Source: JBAVOR01 sp049692255 (lineage in GTDB: Bacteria > Babelota > Babeliae > Babelales > JACPOV01). From it: a stretch of DNA of 64,000 nt. Below the pieces are notes generated by a model, which searched no databases, was not told the DNA's origin, and saw only the letters and a list, made by a program, of their open reading frames with translations. Location of the stretch: contig JBAVOR010000004.1 in NCBI GenBank assembly GCA_049692255.1, positions 9,625 to 73,624 on the forward strand. Reading direction: 5' to 3'. Shown here piece after piece: positions 8,848 through 15,541 of this stretch (the first letter of the stretch is position 1; every line of letters starts with the position of its first letter). The translations under genes and the position numbers were made by a program.

Positions 8848-9618
8848 TTACGCAATTTCCTCAGCTTTTTTTACTACTTTTTTGGTGGTTGCATCAACAA
8901 TCTCTACCCCTTTTTCTATTCCTTTTTTTACTTTAGCTTCCGCTTTAGCCAAAACGTTTTCCGCCTTTTGTGCTACGGTTTCAACTGCCTTGCTGTCTTT
9001 TTTACCTGTGCGGAACGTATCGTTCATGGCTACCACTACTTTATCTGTCACATCATTTGGCTTGCTGCCATATACCACGCCGCCTGCAAAAATCATAGAA
9101 TAGCCTTCAGCCTGCGCGAGCTTGGTAACTTCTGCCTGTAATTTTTGGAGCCCTTTGTTGCGCAGTTCTTCTTGCGCGCGTTCTGCATACGATTGAGCTG
9201 ATTGTGCTTTAGAGCGATATTCTGCTTCCAGTTTTGCTAACTCTTCAATGCGTTTTTCGCGTGCTTTATCGTCGAGCGCAGCTGCCATCTGTTCGAATGC
9301 TGCTTTCTTTTGCATGCCTTCTTTTTCTACTGCCATAATTTCACGCTTTTTTTCAGTGATCGTTTTTTCAATCGTTTGCAGACCCTCTTTCATTTCATCT
9401 GTTTCAAAGATCTTCATGGGGTCAAGAAATGCCACCATTTTTTCAAGTTCTTGGCGTACAATAGAACGCACGTGCTCTTCGCCCATGGGCGTAATAACTA
9501 CTGCTTTTTCGGCGGTTGTTGTTACAGTGGCTATTTTTTCAGCCGCTTCTTTTTTTTGATCTGCTACCAATACGGTGCCTGCCAATAACCCGCTGAGCAA
9601 TACACTTGTTTTTTTCAC
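8848..9618 (-). CDS. OmpH/Skp-like periplasmic chaperone
   Basis: 256 aa with a signal peptide (MKKTSVLLSGLLAGTVLVA). The central part is a long charged coiled coil (about residues 75-160). It is followed by AEGYSMIFAGGVVYGSKPNDVTDKV (190-215), which matches the C-terminal beta-edge pattern of OmpH/Skp (A-x-x-x-GY-x-x-I and 'vvYg--xxDiTd-V'). Skp holds unfolded outer-membrane proteins in the periplasm, which fits the porin-like and TamB/BamD-like genes in this window. It is longer than typical Skp (about 160 aa) because of N- and C-terminal Lys/Ala/Val-rich extensions. Monocistronic by spacing. The family assignment is fairly firm; the exact client role is inferred. Confidence 0.75.
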   Translation of the reverse strand: MKKTSVLLSGLLAGTVLVADQKKEAAEKIATVTTTAEKAVVITPMGEEHVRSIVRQELEKMVAFLDPMKIFETDEMKEGLQTIEKTITEKKREIMAVEKEGMQKKAAFEQMAAALDDKAREKRIEELAKLEAEYRSKAQSAQSYAERAQEELRNKGLQKLQAEVTKLAQAEGYSMIFAGGVVYGSKPNDVTDKVVVAMNDTFRTGKKDSKAVETVAQKAENVLAKAEAKVKKGIEKGVEIVDATTKKVVKKAEEIA

Positions 9619-9737
9619 GATAGTTCCTTTCCACTAAAAATGGCCTGTAGTCATATCAACATCATATTTACCGTACCGTTTTTTACAAACTTATCAATCG
9701 CTTGATCGTTTACGGATGTCAAAAGAGCCCATTTTTT

Positions 9738-11333
9738 TTAATAATTAAACTGATCTGCTGCTAAATCGATATACATATTATTGATCTGCTCTAAATCATC
9801 AACGCCTGCGCGTGATTCCATCGGAAAATCGGTGCCGCCATAATCACGCACCAATTTGCGAATATTGGCAGAAATAACGTAAGCTAATGGGCTTAGATTA
9901 TTATAGTCGCGCCCGTTAACAAATAGATACATCATACGAGAATCTTTGCCAAACACGTTGGCTACCGTTTTGAGCATATGGCTTATAAACTCTACGCCAT
10001 GAGTATCATTCCCAGCAATAATAAAGAGGCCACTGGTGAGCAATGAAAACCCATTAAATTCGGTGGGCATGTTAACGACAGAAAATAGAAATGGTTTGTT
10101 AAAAGGGCTTTCCATTAAATAATCGAACAGCTTGGTTGCCATGTTATAATATTTTCTAAATATAACGATGTGCATTACCGAACGGCCTTCGGGGTCTGCC
10201 AGGCGAAAGATATGGTATTTAATATCCTTATTACTTTCGATGAAGCAGCCTTTCATACCGTCAATTAAAAGATTCAGATAATTATATTGACCATCTGCAG
10301 CAACCTGCATAATGGGGGTCCAGCCGTCAGTGTCTTGAATGTTGAACAGATAATACATAAGTTGGGGATCGGTAGGACAAAATTTTAAACCTTCGTTGAG
10401 TTGAGCACTGAACCCTTTAATATTAGTGGCAGAACGGTTACTAATATCGATTAAATTTAAACCGATCTTTTTGATCTTTTCGTAGGTAGAATCTTCCCCT
10501 TTTTTGGTGCGTATACCACCAAACATTTCGAGCAACAGCACATCGCGTGGTGTATGTGCTGAATCAAGCGCAGTATCTCCATCTTTATCTACCGTATTAA
10601 TAAATTTTTTAAACTGATCAGAAGTACGGCCAAACACATGTGCTGCAACGGTAATCATGAGTAAAATCATAGTTTGTTCACCACCTTCTGCCGCGTTTAC
10701 TAGTGGGTGCCAGCCCCGCTTAGTATCTGGTGTGTGCATGATATCGAAGAAAAGGTCTTTATGGTCTTTTAATTCTTCGTATAAACGCATTAAAATAAAT
10801 GCCATAACATGGGTATTGAATGATTCTTGTGCCATGCTCACAATATTCATGCCACTGTAATTATCGCGCGTTGATATATATTTAAACCAACTCTTACTAT
10901 CTTTTTTGTATGCTTTCTTTAGCTGTTTAAAAAGCACTTCTAAATTTTCTATATCACTGGTCATAGTAAACAGTTGTAAGATGTTGTATCCCTCATCAGT
11001 TCGTGTGTCTAAGATAGTAAATAATGTTTCTTTATCTTTTTTGAACTGATTGGTAATCTGCTCAAGCAGTTCGGTAAATTCTGTTGCATCATATTTTTGT
11101 GCAGCGGTGAGCAGTTGTTTCCCCGCTGTTTTTGCTTCTAGCGAAACCCGTTGCTTTTTTTGTTGCCCCTTTATCAATTTTTGAGGAGGTTTCTGCTTTG
11201 CCTGTGTGGTAACAGGGGGCTTTTGCGGAGGAATGCGTTGCGGATTGATAACCGTGACCGGTGGTGTTAGCGCGGCATGCATGCTCATGCTGGTGAACGA
11301 CAATATGATAAGAATGTAAATTGAAAACATCAT
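9738..11333 (-). CDS. Exported ankyrin-repeat-type protein
   Basis: 531 aa with a signal peptide (about residues 1-20, ending MHAA) and a Pro/Lys/Gln-rich linker. Several degenerate ankyrin-like units follow, recognisable by D-x-x-GxxPLxxAA patterns: RGWHPLVNAAEGGEQTM, DGWTPIMQVAADGQYNYL, EGRSVMHIVIFRKYYNM and YNNLSPLAYVISANI. Units are longer than the canonical 33 residues, so the repeat class is uncertain. Ankyrin proteins are common in intracellular bacteria and often bind host proteins; that role is inferred. The start is ATG-ATG after AAGGAG, and either ATG is possible. The gene follows the dehydrogenase gene by about 23 bp on the same strand and may be co-transcribed with it. Confidence 0.7.
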   Translation of the reverse strand: MMFSIYILIILSFTSMSMHAALTPPVTVINPQRIPPQKPPVTTQAKQKPPQKLIKGQQKKQRVSLEAKTAGKQLLTAAQKYDATEFTELLEQITNQFKKDKETLFTILDTRTDEGYNILQLFTMTSDIENLEVLFKQLKKAYKKDSKSWFKYISTRDNYSGMNIVSMAQESFNTHVMAFILMRLYEELKDHKDLFFDIMHTPDTKRGWHPLVNAAEGGEQTMILLMITVAAHVFGRTSDQFKKFINTVDKDGDTALDSAHTPRDVLLLEMFGGIRTKKGEDSTYEKIKKIGLNLIDISNRSATNIKGFSAQLNEGLKFCPTDPQLMYYLFNIQDTDGWTPIMQVAADGQYNYLNLLIDGMKGCFIESNKDIKYHIFRLADPEGRSVMHIVIFRKYYNMATKLFDYLMESPFNKPFLFSVVNMPTEFNGFSLLTSGLFIIAGNDTHGVEFISHMLKTVANVFGKDSRMMYLFVNGRDYNNLSPLAYVISANIRKLVRDYGGTDFPMESRAGVDDLEQINNMYIDLAADQFNY

Positions 11334-11356
11334 ACTCCTTTTTAATTATCTTTTTT

Positions 11357-12265
11357 TTACCCTTTTTGCTGCTCTATCCATTGCGCAATAAGGCGCGTTG
11401 TTTCTTGCAGCAAGGTTGCTACTGCTTCAGTATCGTAGAATGCCATGTGGGGGGTCAATAAAAATGCAGGATGTTGTGTAAGCAATGGTGTTGGCTTATC
11501 ATAAGAAACGTCGAAAGCGCACGCGGCAACAATGGTATGCTCGAGCGCTGCTATCAACGCATCAGGGTCAACAATGGCGGCTCGCGCAGTATTGATAAGC
11601 ATGATACCCTTTTTGCATTGGGCGAACGCCTGCGCATTTAAAAGATAGTGCGTAGCGGTGTTCAGTGGCGTATGCAGGGTAATGATATCACTCTTGGCAT
11701 ATACTTCGGGCAATGACACATAGTGAACAGGCAACGCCGATTTAGGGTGCGGGTCATACGCAATAACGTTCATGCCCAGTGCATGTGCTTTTTGTGCAAC
11801 CATGGCGCCAATAGCCCCCGTGCCAATAATGCCGCATGTTTTACCGCTGATGCGTGTACCGCAGAGGCCGTTTCTGCTCATATCATGTTCACGCATGGCT
11901 GCATACATGCCTTGATATATGTTGCGCATAAGCACAAATAATAATCCGATGGTAAACTCAGCAACCGCTTGTGTGGCATACGTAGGAACTGATGTAACAG
12001 TAATGTGCTGTTTTTGCGCTGCTACGCTATCAATATGATCATACCCCGTTGTACGGGTAACCAATAAACGGAGTTGAGAAAATTGTTTGAGTACAGATTC
12101 GCTGATTAATGACTTGAGAGAAATGGAAATAATGCCAGCATCACGCGCAGCGGCAGGAACCAATTGCGTGAGTGGCTCGGTGAAAAAAATGAGTGAATGG
12201 CGTTGAAATTTTTGTGTAAAAAAAGCCTGCTGTGTTGCGTCAACTTCAAAAAAAGCGATCTTCAT
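11357..12265 (-). CDS. D-isomer-specific 2-hydroxyacid dehydrogenase (D-lactate dehydrogenase-like)
   Basis: 302 aa. The NAD(P)-dependent family reduces 2-oxoacids to D-2-hydroxyacids. Visible features are the N-terminal catalytic domain with RTTGYDHID, then the nucleotide-binding Rossmann motif GTGAIGAMVAQKAHALGMNV followed by AYDP, then the catalytic-Arg segment INTARAAIVD, and the C-terminal catalytic His in LLTPHMAFY. These are the usual Arg, Glu and His regions of the family. Pyruvate is the most likely substrate by resemblance to bacterial D-LDH, but phosphoglycerate or other oxoacids cannot be excluded from motifs. D-lactate production would suit a fermentative or host-dependent lifestyle. 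It precedes the ankyrin-type gene on the same strand. Confidence 0.85.
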   Translation of the reverse strand: MKIAFFEVDATQQAFFTQKFQRHSLIFFTEPLTQLVPAAARDAGIISISLKSLISESVLKQFSQLRLLVTRTTGYDHIDSVAAQKQHITVTSVPTYATQAVAEFTIGLLFVLMRNIYQGMYAAMREHDMSRNGLCGTRISGKTCGIIGTGAIGAMVAQKAHALGMNVIAYDPHPKSALPVHYVSLPEVYAKSDIITLHTPLNTATHYLLNAQAFAQCKKGIMLINTARAAIVDPDALIAALEHTIVAACAFDVSYDKPTPLLTQHPAFLLTPHMAFYDTEAVATLLQETTRLIAQWIEQQKG

Positions 12266-12420
12266 AACAAACCCGCATCCCTTTTTTATGATTTTTTGGG
12301 TATTGATTGAAAGCAGTATACTGCGCGCGTGGTAAAAAAACTATAGTAAGGGCAAAAGGTTATAGCTTTGCGGGTAACTTGTTTGCAGCAGGAGATAATA
12401 TGACTTTTCATTTTTATAGT

Positions 12421-12543
12421 CCGCCCTACTACGCCGCTTTCTACTTCGTTGAAACTTCGTAGAACAAGTCGAAGGGCATACTTCGCTACACAAAGTCCTA
12501 TGTATGGCCTGCCATACGAAGCTCGTGTAACGAGCGAAGTATG
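12421..12543. repeat. Inverted-repeat element abutting the tmRNA 3' end
   Basis: CATACTTCGCT (12477-12487) is perfectly matched by AGCGAAGTATG (12533-12543), an 11-bp inverted repeat with inner sub-hairpins (ATGGCC/GGCCTGCCAT region). A second hairpin of the CTACTTCGTTG / CTTCGTAG type lies at 12441-12462. The right arm overlaps the last bases of tmRNA. The element may act as a 3' processing or termination structure, or be a mobile palindrome. Confidence 0.6.
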
Positions 12544-12960
12544 GTGGAGGCGATGGGAATCGAACCCATGTCCGCACTACAATACGCACGAAATGCTCCA
12601 TGCTCAGTTTTCGAATATACTCATACGCTCTCTCGAAAACAAAAGTTAACGCATGAGGTTGGTAGGTGTACATACTCTGCTACGTACCAAAAAAGCCTTG
12701 CAGAGAGGTTCTACTTGGGTTAATACGAGTTAAGCAACGTGTAGACGCGTTACGTTAACAAGCGCTTGATTTAGGCAGCAGCTGTTGCGTAATTAACATT
12801 GCTGTTAATTTTCGCATAGACTGCATTGCTTAAATTAGCAAAAAAACCAACTTGGGTTTCTTTTGCATTTATTATTTGCCCCATTCTTTTACGAGTTACT
12901 GAGACAAAACTCGGCATGCTTTTCGTGTTTACCATAACACGTCGAAGCCTTGACGCCCCC
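12542..12960 (-). ncRNA. ssrA: Transfer-messenger RNA (tmRNA)
   Basis: The ends form a tRNA-like acceptor stem. The 5' GGGGGCG (12960-12954) pairs with the 3' CGCCTCC followed by A and an encoded CCA (to 12542). The third pair is G-U, the alanine identity element. The T arm is ATGGGTTCGATTCCCAT. Near the 5' end are the conserved CTTCGACG and GCATGCCGAG segments and CTCGTAAAA before the tag region. tmRNA with SmpB rescues stalled ribosomes and tags the nascent peptide for degradation. A strong promoter lies just upstream. Length is about 419 nt, somewhat longer than the usual 350-400, partly because the tag frame is long. One-piece, not permuted. Confidence 0.95.
12771..12866 (-). other. tmRNA tag reading frame, apparently 31 residues
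   Basis: The resume codon is placed at GCA (12866-12864), about 20 bases after CTCGTAAAA, the spacing seen in E. coli tmRNA. The frame then runs 31 codons to TAA at 12773-12771. The tag starts AKETQVGFF and ends VNYATAAA; the AAA end is typical of degradation tags. Most known tags are 8-15 residues. A shorter alternative would resume at GCG or GCA codons nearer the end. Confidence 0.6.
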
Positions 12961-12991
12961 GTATATTTCAATGATCAAGCCATATATTTTT

Positions 12992-13020
12992 ATGATATAC
13001 AAATAGAATAAAGTTGTCAA
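12992..13020 (-). promoter_or_regulatory. Strong sigma-70-type promoter for tmRNA
   Basis: On the minus strand TTGACA (13020-13015, perfect -35) and TATCAT (12997-12992) are separated by 17 bases. Transcription would start about 25 bases upstream of the mature tmRNA 5' end, which agrees with RNase P trimming. Confidence 0.8.
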
Positions 13021-13062
13021 TGAAAAAGAATAAGCGAAGGTTTTTAAGACCCTCGCTTTATC

Positions 13063-13161
13063 GCGCTCGCCCTGAGTATTCGACGAAGTCGAATGTATCG
13101 AAGGGTGTCGAGCGCTCATGTCCCTCGATACGATTGCGACGCAATCACTCGGGATGAGCGC
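13063..13161. repeat. Dispersed palindromic repeat, A-type plus B-type copies
   Basis: The A-type (13063-13116) starts GCGCTCGCCCTGAG, has an inner hairpin TTCGACGAAGTCGAA, and ends CGAAGGGTGTCGAGCGCT. It overlaps the B-type (13112-13161), which runs from GCGCTCATG to ATGAGCGC with an inner GATTGCGACGCAATC hairpin. This is the most complete A+B copy in the window. It lies between the Cys-rich gene and the tmRNA promoter. Confidence 0.8.
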
Positions 13162-13196
13162 AGTGTTTCTGTGCGAAATGCATTACCGCGCAATGC

Positions 13197-13832
13197 TTAC
13201 TTGCAGCAAACGGGAATGCGTTCGATTTCTGGCATCGCTTTTGGCAAGCGTACGCATAGGCAGTTGTCTTCTTTGCAATATTCTGCGGTAATATCAGCAG
13301 TATGCAAGCATACTTTGCAAGGAAGGTTATGTAGCATGCGCGCTGATTTCACGCTATATTGATTCGTGCCTGTTTGTTCACAGCTAGCGCACTGTTCTTT
13401 GCATTGGCTCATGATCATGCATGATTCATCAATTACCATTTCAATCATACAATCTTGACACGGGATGCGAACGCGTAGACAGCAGTTGTCTGGCGCTGTG
13501 CCTTTTACTTTGCATACATCTACTTTATCAGTATCAATAGGAGAAGGAAGATGTACTTTGATGCATACGCAGTTCCCTTCTTCGCAAATTTCTGGACGAA
13601 TAATGCCCTTGCGGCAACATTCTGGTTTATCACAATCAGGAAGTTTATTATGTACCGAATTCATGTGGCACTGCATTATTTCTTGATACAGAGAGTCACA
13701 CAGTTGTTCAATGCGTGAAAATTGATCGCGTGGCTGTTCACATGCACATTGCCCATTCGGGCATTCTGCACTCAATTGAAACACTGTGCATGCTGCCAGT
13801 GTCAAAAATGATAGTGATTTATAGGTAACCAT
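13197..13832 (-). CDS. Exported cysteine-rich protein with internal repeat
   Basis: 211 aa. The signal peptide (about residues 1-22, ending LSAE) is followed by about 27 cysteines in the mature part. A repeated unit is visible: ICEEGNCVCIKVHLP and YCKEDNCLCVRLPKA, each followed by a CC pair (DNCCLRV and VCCK). The pattern C-x-E-x-NC-x-C-[IV]-[KR] suggests two copies of a disulfide-stabilised domain. No known family is recognised. Cysteine content this high in an exported protein suggests an extracellular or outer-envelope location, by analogy with chlamydial Cys-rich envelope proteins; that is analogy, not homology. Monocistronic. A weak GC hairpin follows at 13033-13058. Confidence 0.75.
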   Translation of the reverse strand: MVTYKSLSFLTLAACTVFQLSAECPNGQCACEQPRDQFSRIEQLCDSLYQEIMQCHMNSVHNKLPDCDKPECCRKGIIRPEICEEGNCVCIKVHLPSPIDTDKVDVCKVKGTAPDNCCLRVRIPCQDCMIEMVIDESCMIMSQCKEQCASCEQTGTNQYSVKSARMLHNLPCKVCLHTADITAEYCKEDNCLCVRLPKAMPEIERIPVCCK

Positions 13833-13961
13833 AGAAAACTCCGTTCGTTTAGAAAGGGGGTTAATAAAGAAACATCAAATTTAGCACTATCAATGTTTGC
13901 GTGCAAAGTCAAGTTCATGATATGGTAGAGATATAGTGCTTTTTTATTATCGAGGAATCTG

Positions 13962-14693
13962 GTGAATAAACAACATACAACTATGGAACTCGTGTACGGG
14001 GTTCATCCATTACTTGAGCTGCTGAAAGCCAAGAAAAGACGCATCTATACCGTATATACTACTAAACCGGAACCAAAAGGGTGGAAGGGAGTTGCAGCGT
14101 TATTGCCGAAACAAACGCAGATACAGTTTGTCTCGCGCGATGTGTTGCATAAAATTGCACAAACTACCGATCATCAAGGCATTGTTGCTTCGGTAGCTCC
14201 TTTTGTCTACGAAGCCAATATCTGTGATCCTAAAAAATACCCCCGCCTGATACTACTTGATGGTATTCAAGATCCGCGCAATGTAGGTGCCATTATTCGT
14301 TCAGCGTATTGCACGAACATGAGTGGTATTATTATGACACAAAAAGGAAGTGCTCCACTGTCTGGTGCTGCATTAAAAGCATCAGCAGGTCTGGCCGAGC
14401 ACGTGGCAATAATGCGAGTGCCAAGCGCAGCCGCTGCATATCAAGTATTAAAACAGGCAGGCTATACACTGTATTTGGCAGTATTGGGTGCTGGTGAAAA
14501 TGCTGCACAGGTTTCATTTCAAACACCGCTTTGTTTAGTAATTGGCAATGAAGAGGTGGGTATTGGAGCTGATAGACAAAAAAATGGGGTACGCATCACG
14601 TTACCACAAAAGAGCGCAGACATTTCATACAACGCGTCGGTTGCTGCGGGTATCTTATTATTTTTAATTGCGCATCAAAAACAGGCGATTTAA
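13962..14693 (+). CDS. SpoU/TrmH-family rRNA 2'-O-methyltransferase (RlmB-like)
   Basis: 243 aa from a GTG start, with CGAGGA 8 bases upstream. An ATG seven codons in is an alternative. The family transfers a methyl group from AdoMet to a ribose 2'-OH in RNA. The N-terminal substrate-binding domain begins with VYGVHPLLELL. The SPOUT domain has all three motifs: LLDGIQDPRNVGAIIRSA, LVIGNEEVGIG, and ITLPQKSADISYNASVAAGI, which form the trefoil-knot AdoMet site. The overall architecture fits RlmB, which methylates G2251 of 23S rRNA, but other TrmH-type targets are possible. It precedes a small exported-protein gene by 26 bp. Confidence 0.85.
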   Translation: MNKQHTTMELVYGVHPLLELLKAKKRRIYTVYTTKPEPKGWKGVAALLPKQTQIQFVSRDVLHKIAQTTDHQGIVASVAPFVYEANICDPKKYPRLILLDGIQDPRNVGAIIRSAYCTNMSGIIMTQKGSAPLSGAALKASAGLAEHVAIMRVPSAAAAYQVLKQAGYTLYLAVLGAGENAAQVSFQTPLCLVIGNEEVGIGADRQKNGVRITLPQKSADISYNASVAAGILLFLIAHQKQAI

Positions 14694-14719
14694 AAAATAG
14701 TGTAAAAAAAGGAGAGTAT

Positions 14720-15286
14720 ATGAAAAAACGAGTAGTTTTAATGCTATTGCTTTCATCTATTTCAGCGATTGCCATGGACAATTATGAAACATGGTATACC
14801 TCGCATAAGCCCCAGGTAGATGCACGCGCTGCGATCAAAAAAGCACTGCAAGATAAAAATAGTACAGCCATACAAGAGGCATGCAATACTTTTACTAAAT
14901 CTCGTCGGCACTTAGTTCCTGTTGAGCCGAATGATGAACTGTTGCTCATAGCACAACATACTGTTGAGGATGCTAAAAAAGCATTATCATGGTTGCAGAA
15001 TCGTAATCGCTGCAGTCAGCTTATCGCCGGTTGTTGCGCTTTTATGCTTGGTTTTTGCAAAATGAATTATGATCTTGTCGGGTTTGTTAGTCCAGCGATT
15101 GAGCCAGAAAGCAATGCATTGAATGTAACGGTTGATGTATCAACATGGGTTAGCGGCACATATCTTATGAAAAGAGCCTTTGAAAATAGTGATTCGATAA
15201 ACGCCTATAACAATGCCGTGCTGATGCAAAATCTTGTTGAAGCAACATTGCGCATCAGCTCAGGTCAGACTGAAAATGATGAATAA
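14720..15286 (+). CDS. Exported/membrane protein of unknown function
   Basis: 188 aa with a clear GGAGAG Shine-Dalgarno sequence. A signal peptide (MKKRVVLMLLLSSISAIAM) ends in the Ala-Met pattern common in this window. The middle is helical, with the segment VEPNDELLLIAQHTVEDAKK. A hydrophobic stretch around residues 95-115 (CSQLIAGCCAFMLGFC) and a second around 125-155 could form a membrane hairpin. No family is recognised. Its stop codon directly abuts the stop of the convergent small basic gene. It may be co-transcribed with the upstream methyltransferase gene. The export signal is well supported; function is unknown. Confidence 0.65.
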   Translation: MKKRVVLMLLLSSISAIAMDNYETWYTSHKPQVDARAAIKKALQDKNSTAIQEACNTFTKSRRHLVPVEPNDELLLIAQHTVEDAKKALSWLQNRNRCSQLIAGCCAFMLGFCKMNYDLVGFVSPAIEPESNALNVTVDVSTWVSGTYLMKRAFENSDSINAYNNAVLMQNLVEATLRISSGQTENDE

Positions 15287-15514
15287 TTATTTTTTATGAT
15301 TATGGTGATTATTATTTTTATCACCTGGCCAGATTTGCTTGTTGCCCCATTTGCCGCGTGATTTCATAGCGCGGTACATGTTAGCAGCACCGCGAGAGAC
15401 TTTGTGGCGTAAATGGTTCAAGCGATTTTTTAATTTGCTTAAAAAACGCTGATTTTTTTCTTTTTCTTCGTTGCTAAATGGATCATGGTGATTGTCGTTA
15501 TTAAATGGTTTCAT
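15287..15514 (-). CDS. Small basic His/Asn-rich protein
   Basis: 75 aa, with a strong Shine-Dalgarno sequence (AAAGGAG, 6 bases from ATG) that supports translation. There is no signal peptide. The centre is rich in Arg and Lys (FLSKLKNRLNHLRHKVSRG) and probably helical. Both ends are rich in Asn and His (NNDNHHD and NNNHHNHKK). A nucleic-acid-binding or metal-binding role is conceivable but unsupported. It lies just downstream of the 1011-aa exported protease-like gene on the same strand, with about 27 bp between them, and may be co-transcribed with it. No known family is recognised. Confidence 0.6.
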   Translation of the reverse strand: MKPFNNDNHHDPFSNEEKEKNQRFLSKLKNRLNHLRHKVSRGAANMYRAMKSRGKWGNKQIWPGDKNNNHHNHKK

Positions 15515-15541
15515 ATAGGGCTCCTTTGTAACGGTTAAATT

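Noticed and set aside
12341..12723. Open frames on both strands across the tmRNA 3' part
   Set aside because: The region is explained by tmRNA and a palindromic repeat. The translations have no family resemblance and no ribosome site.
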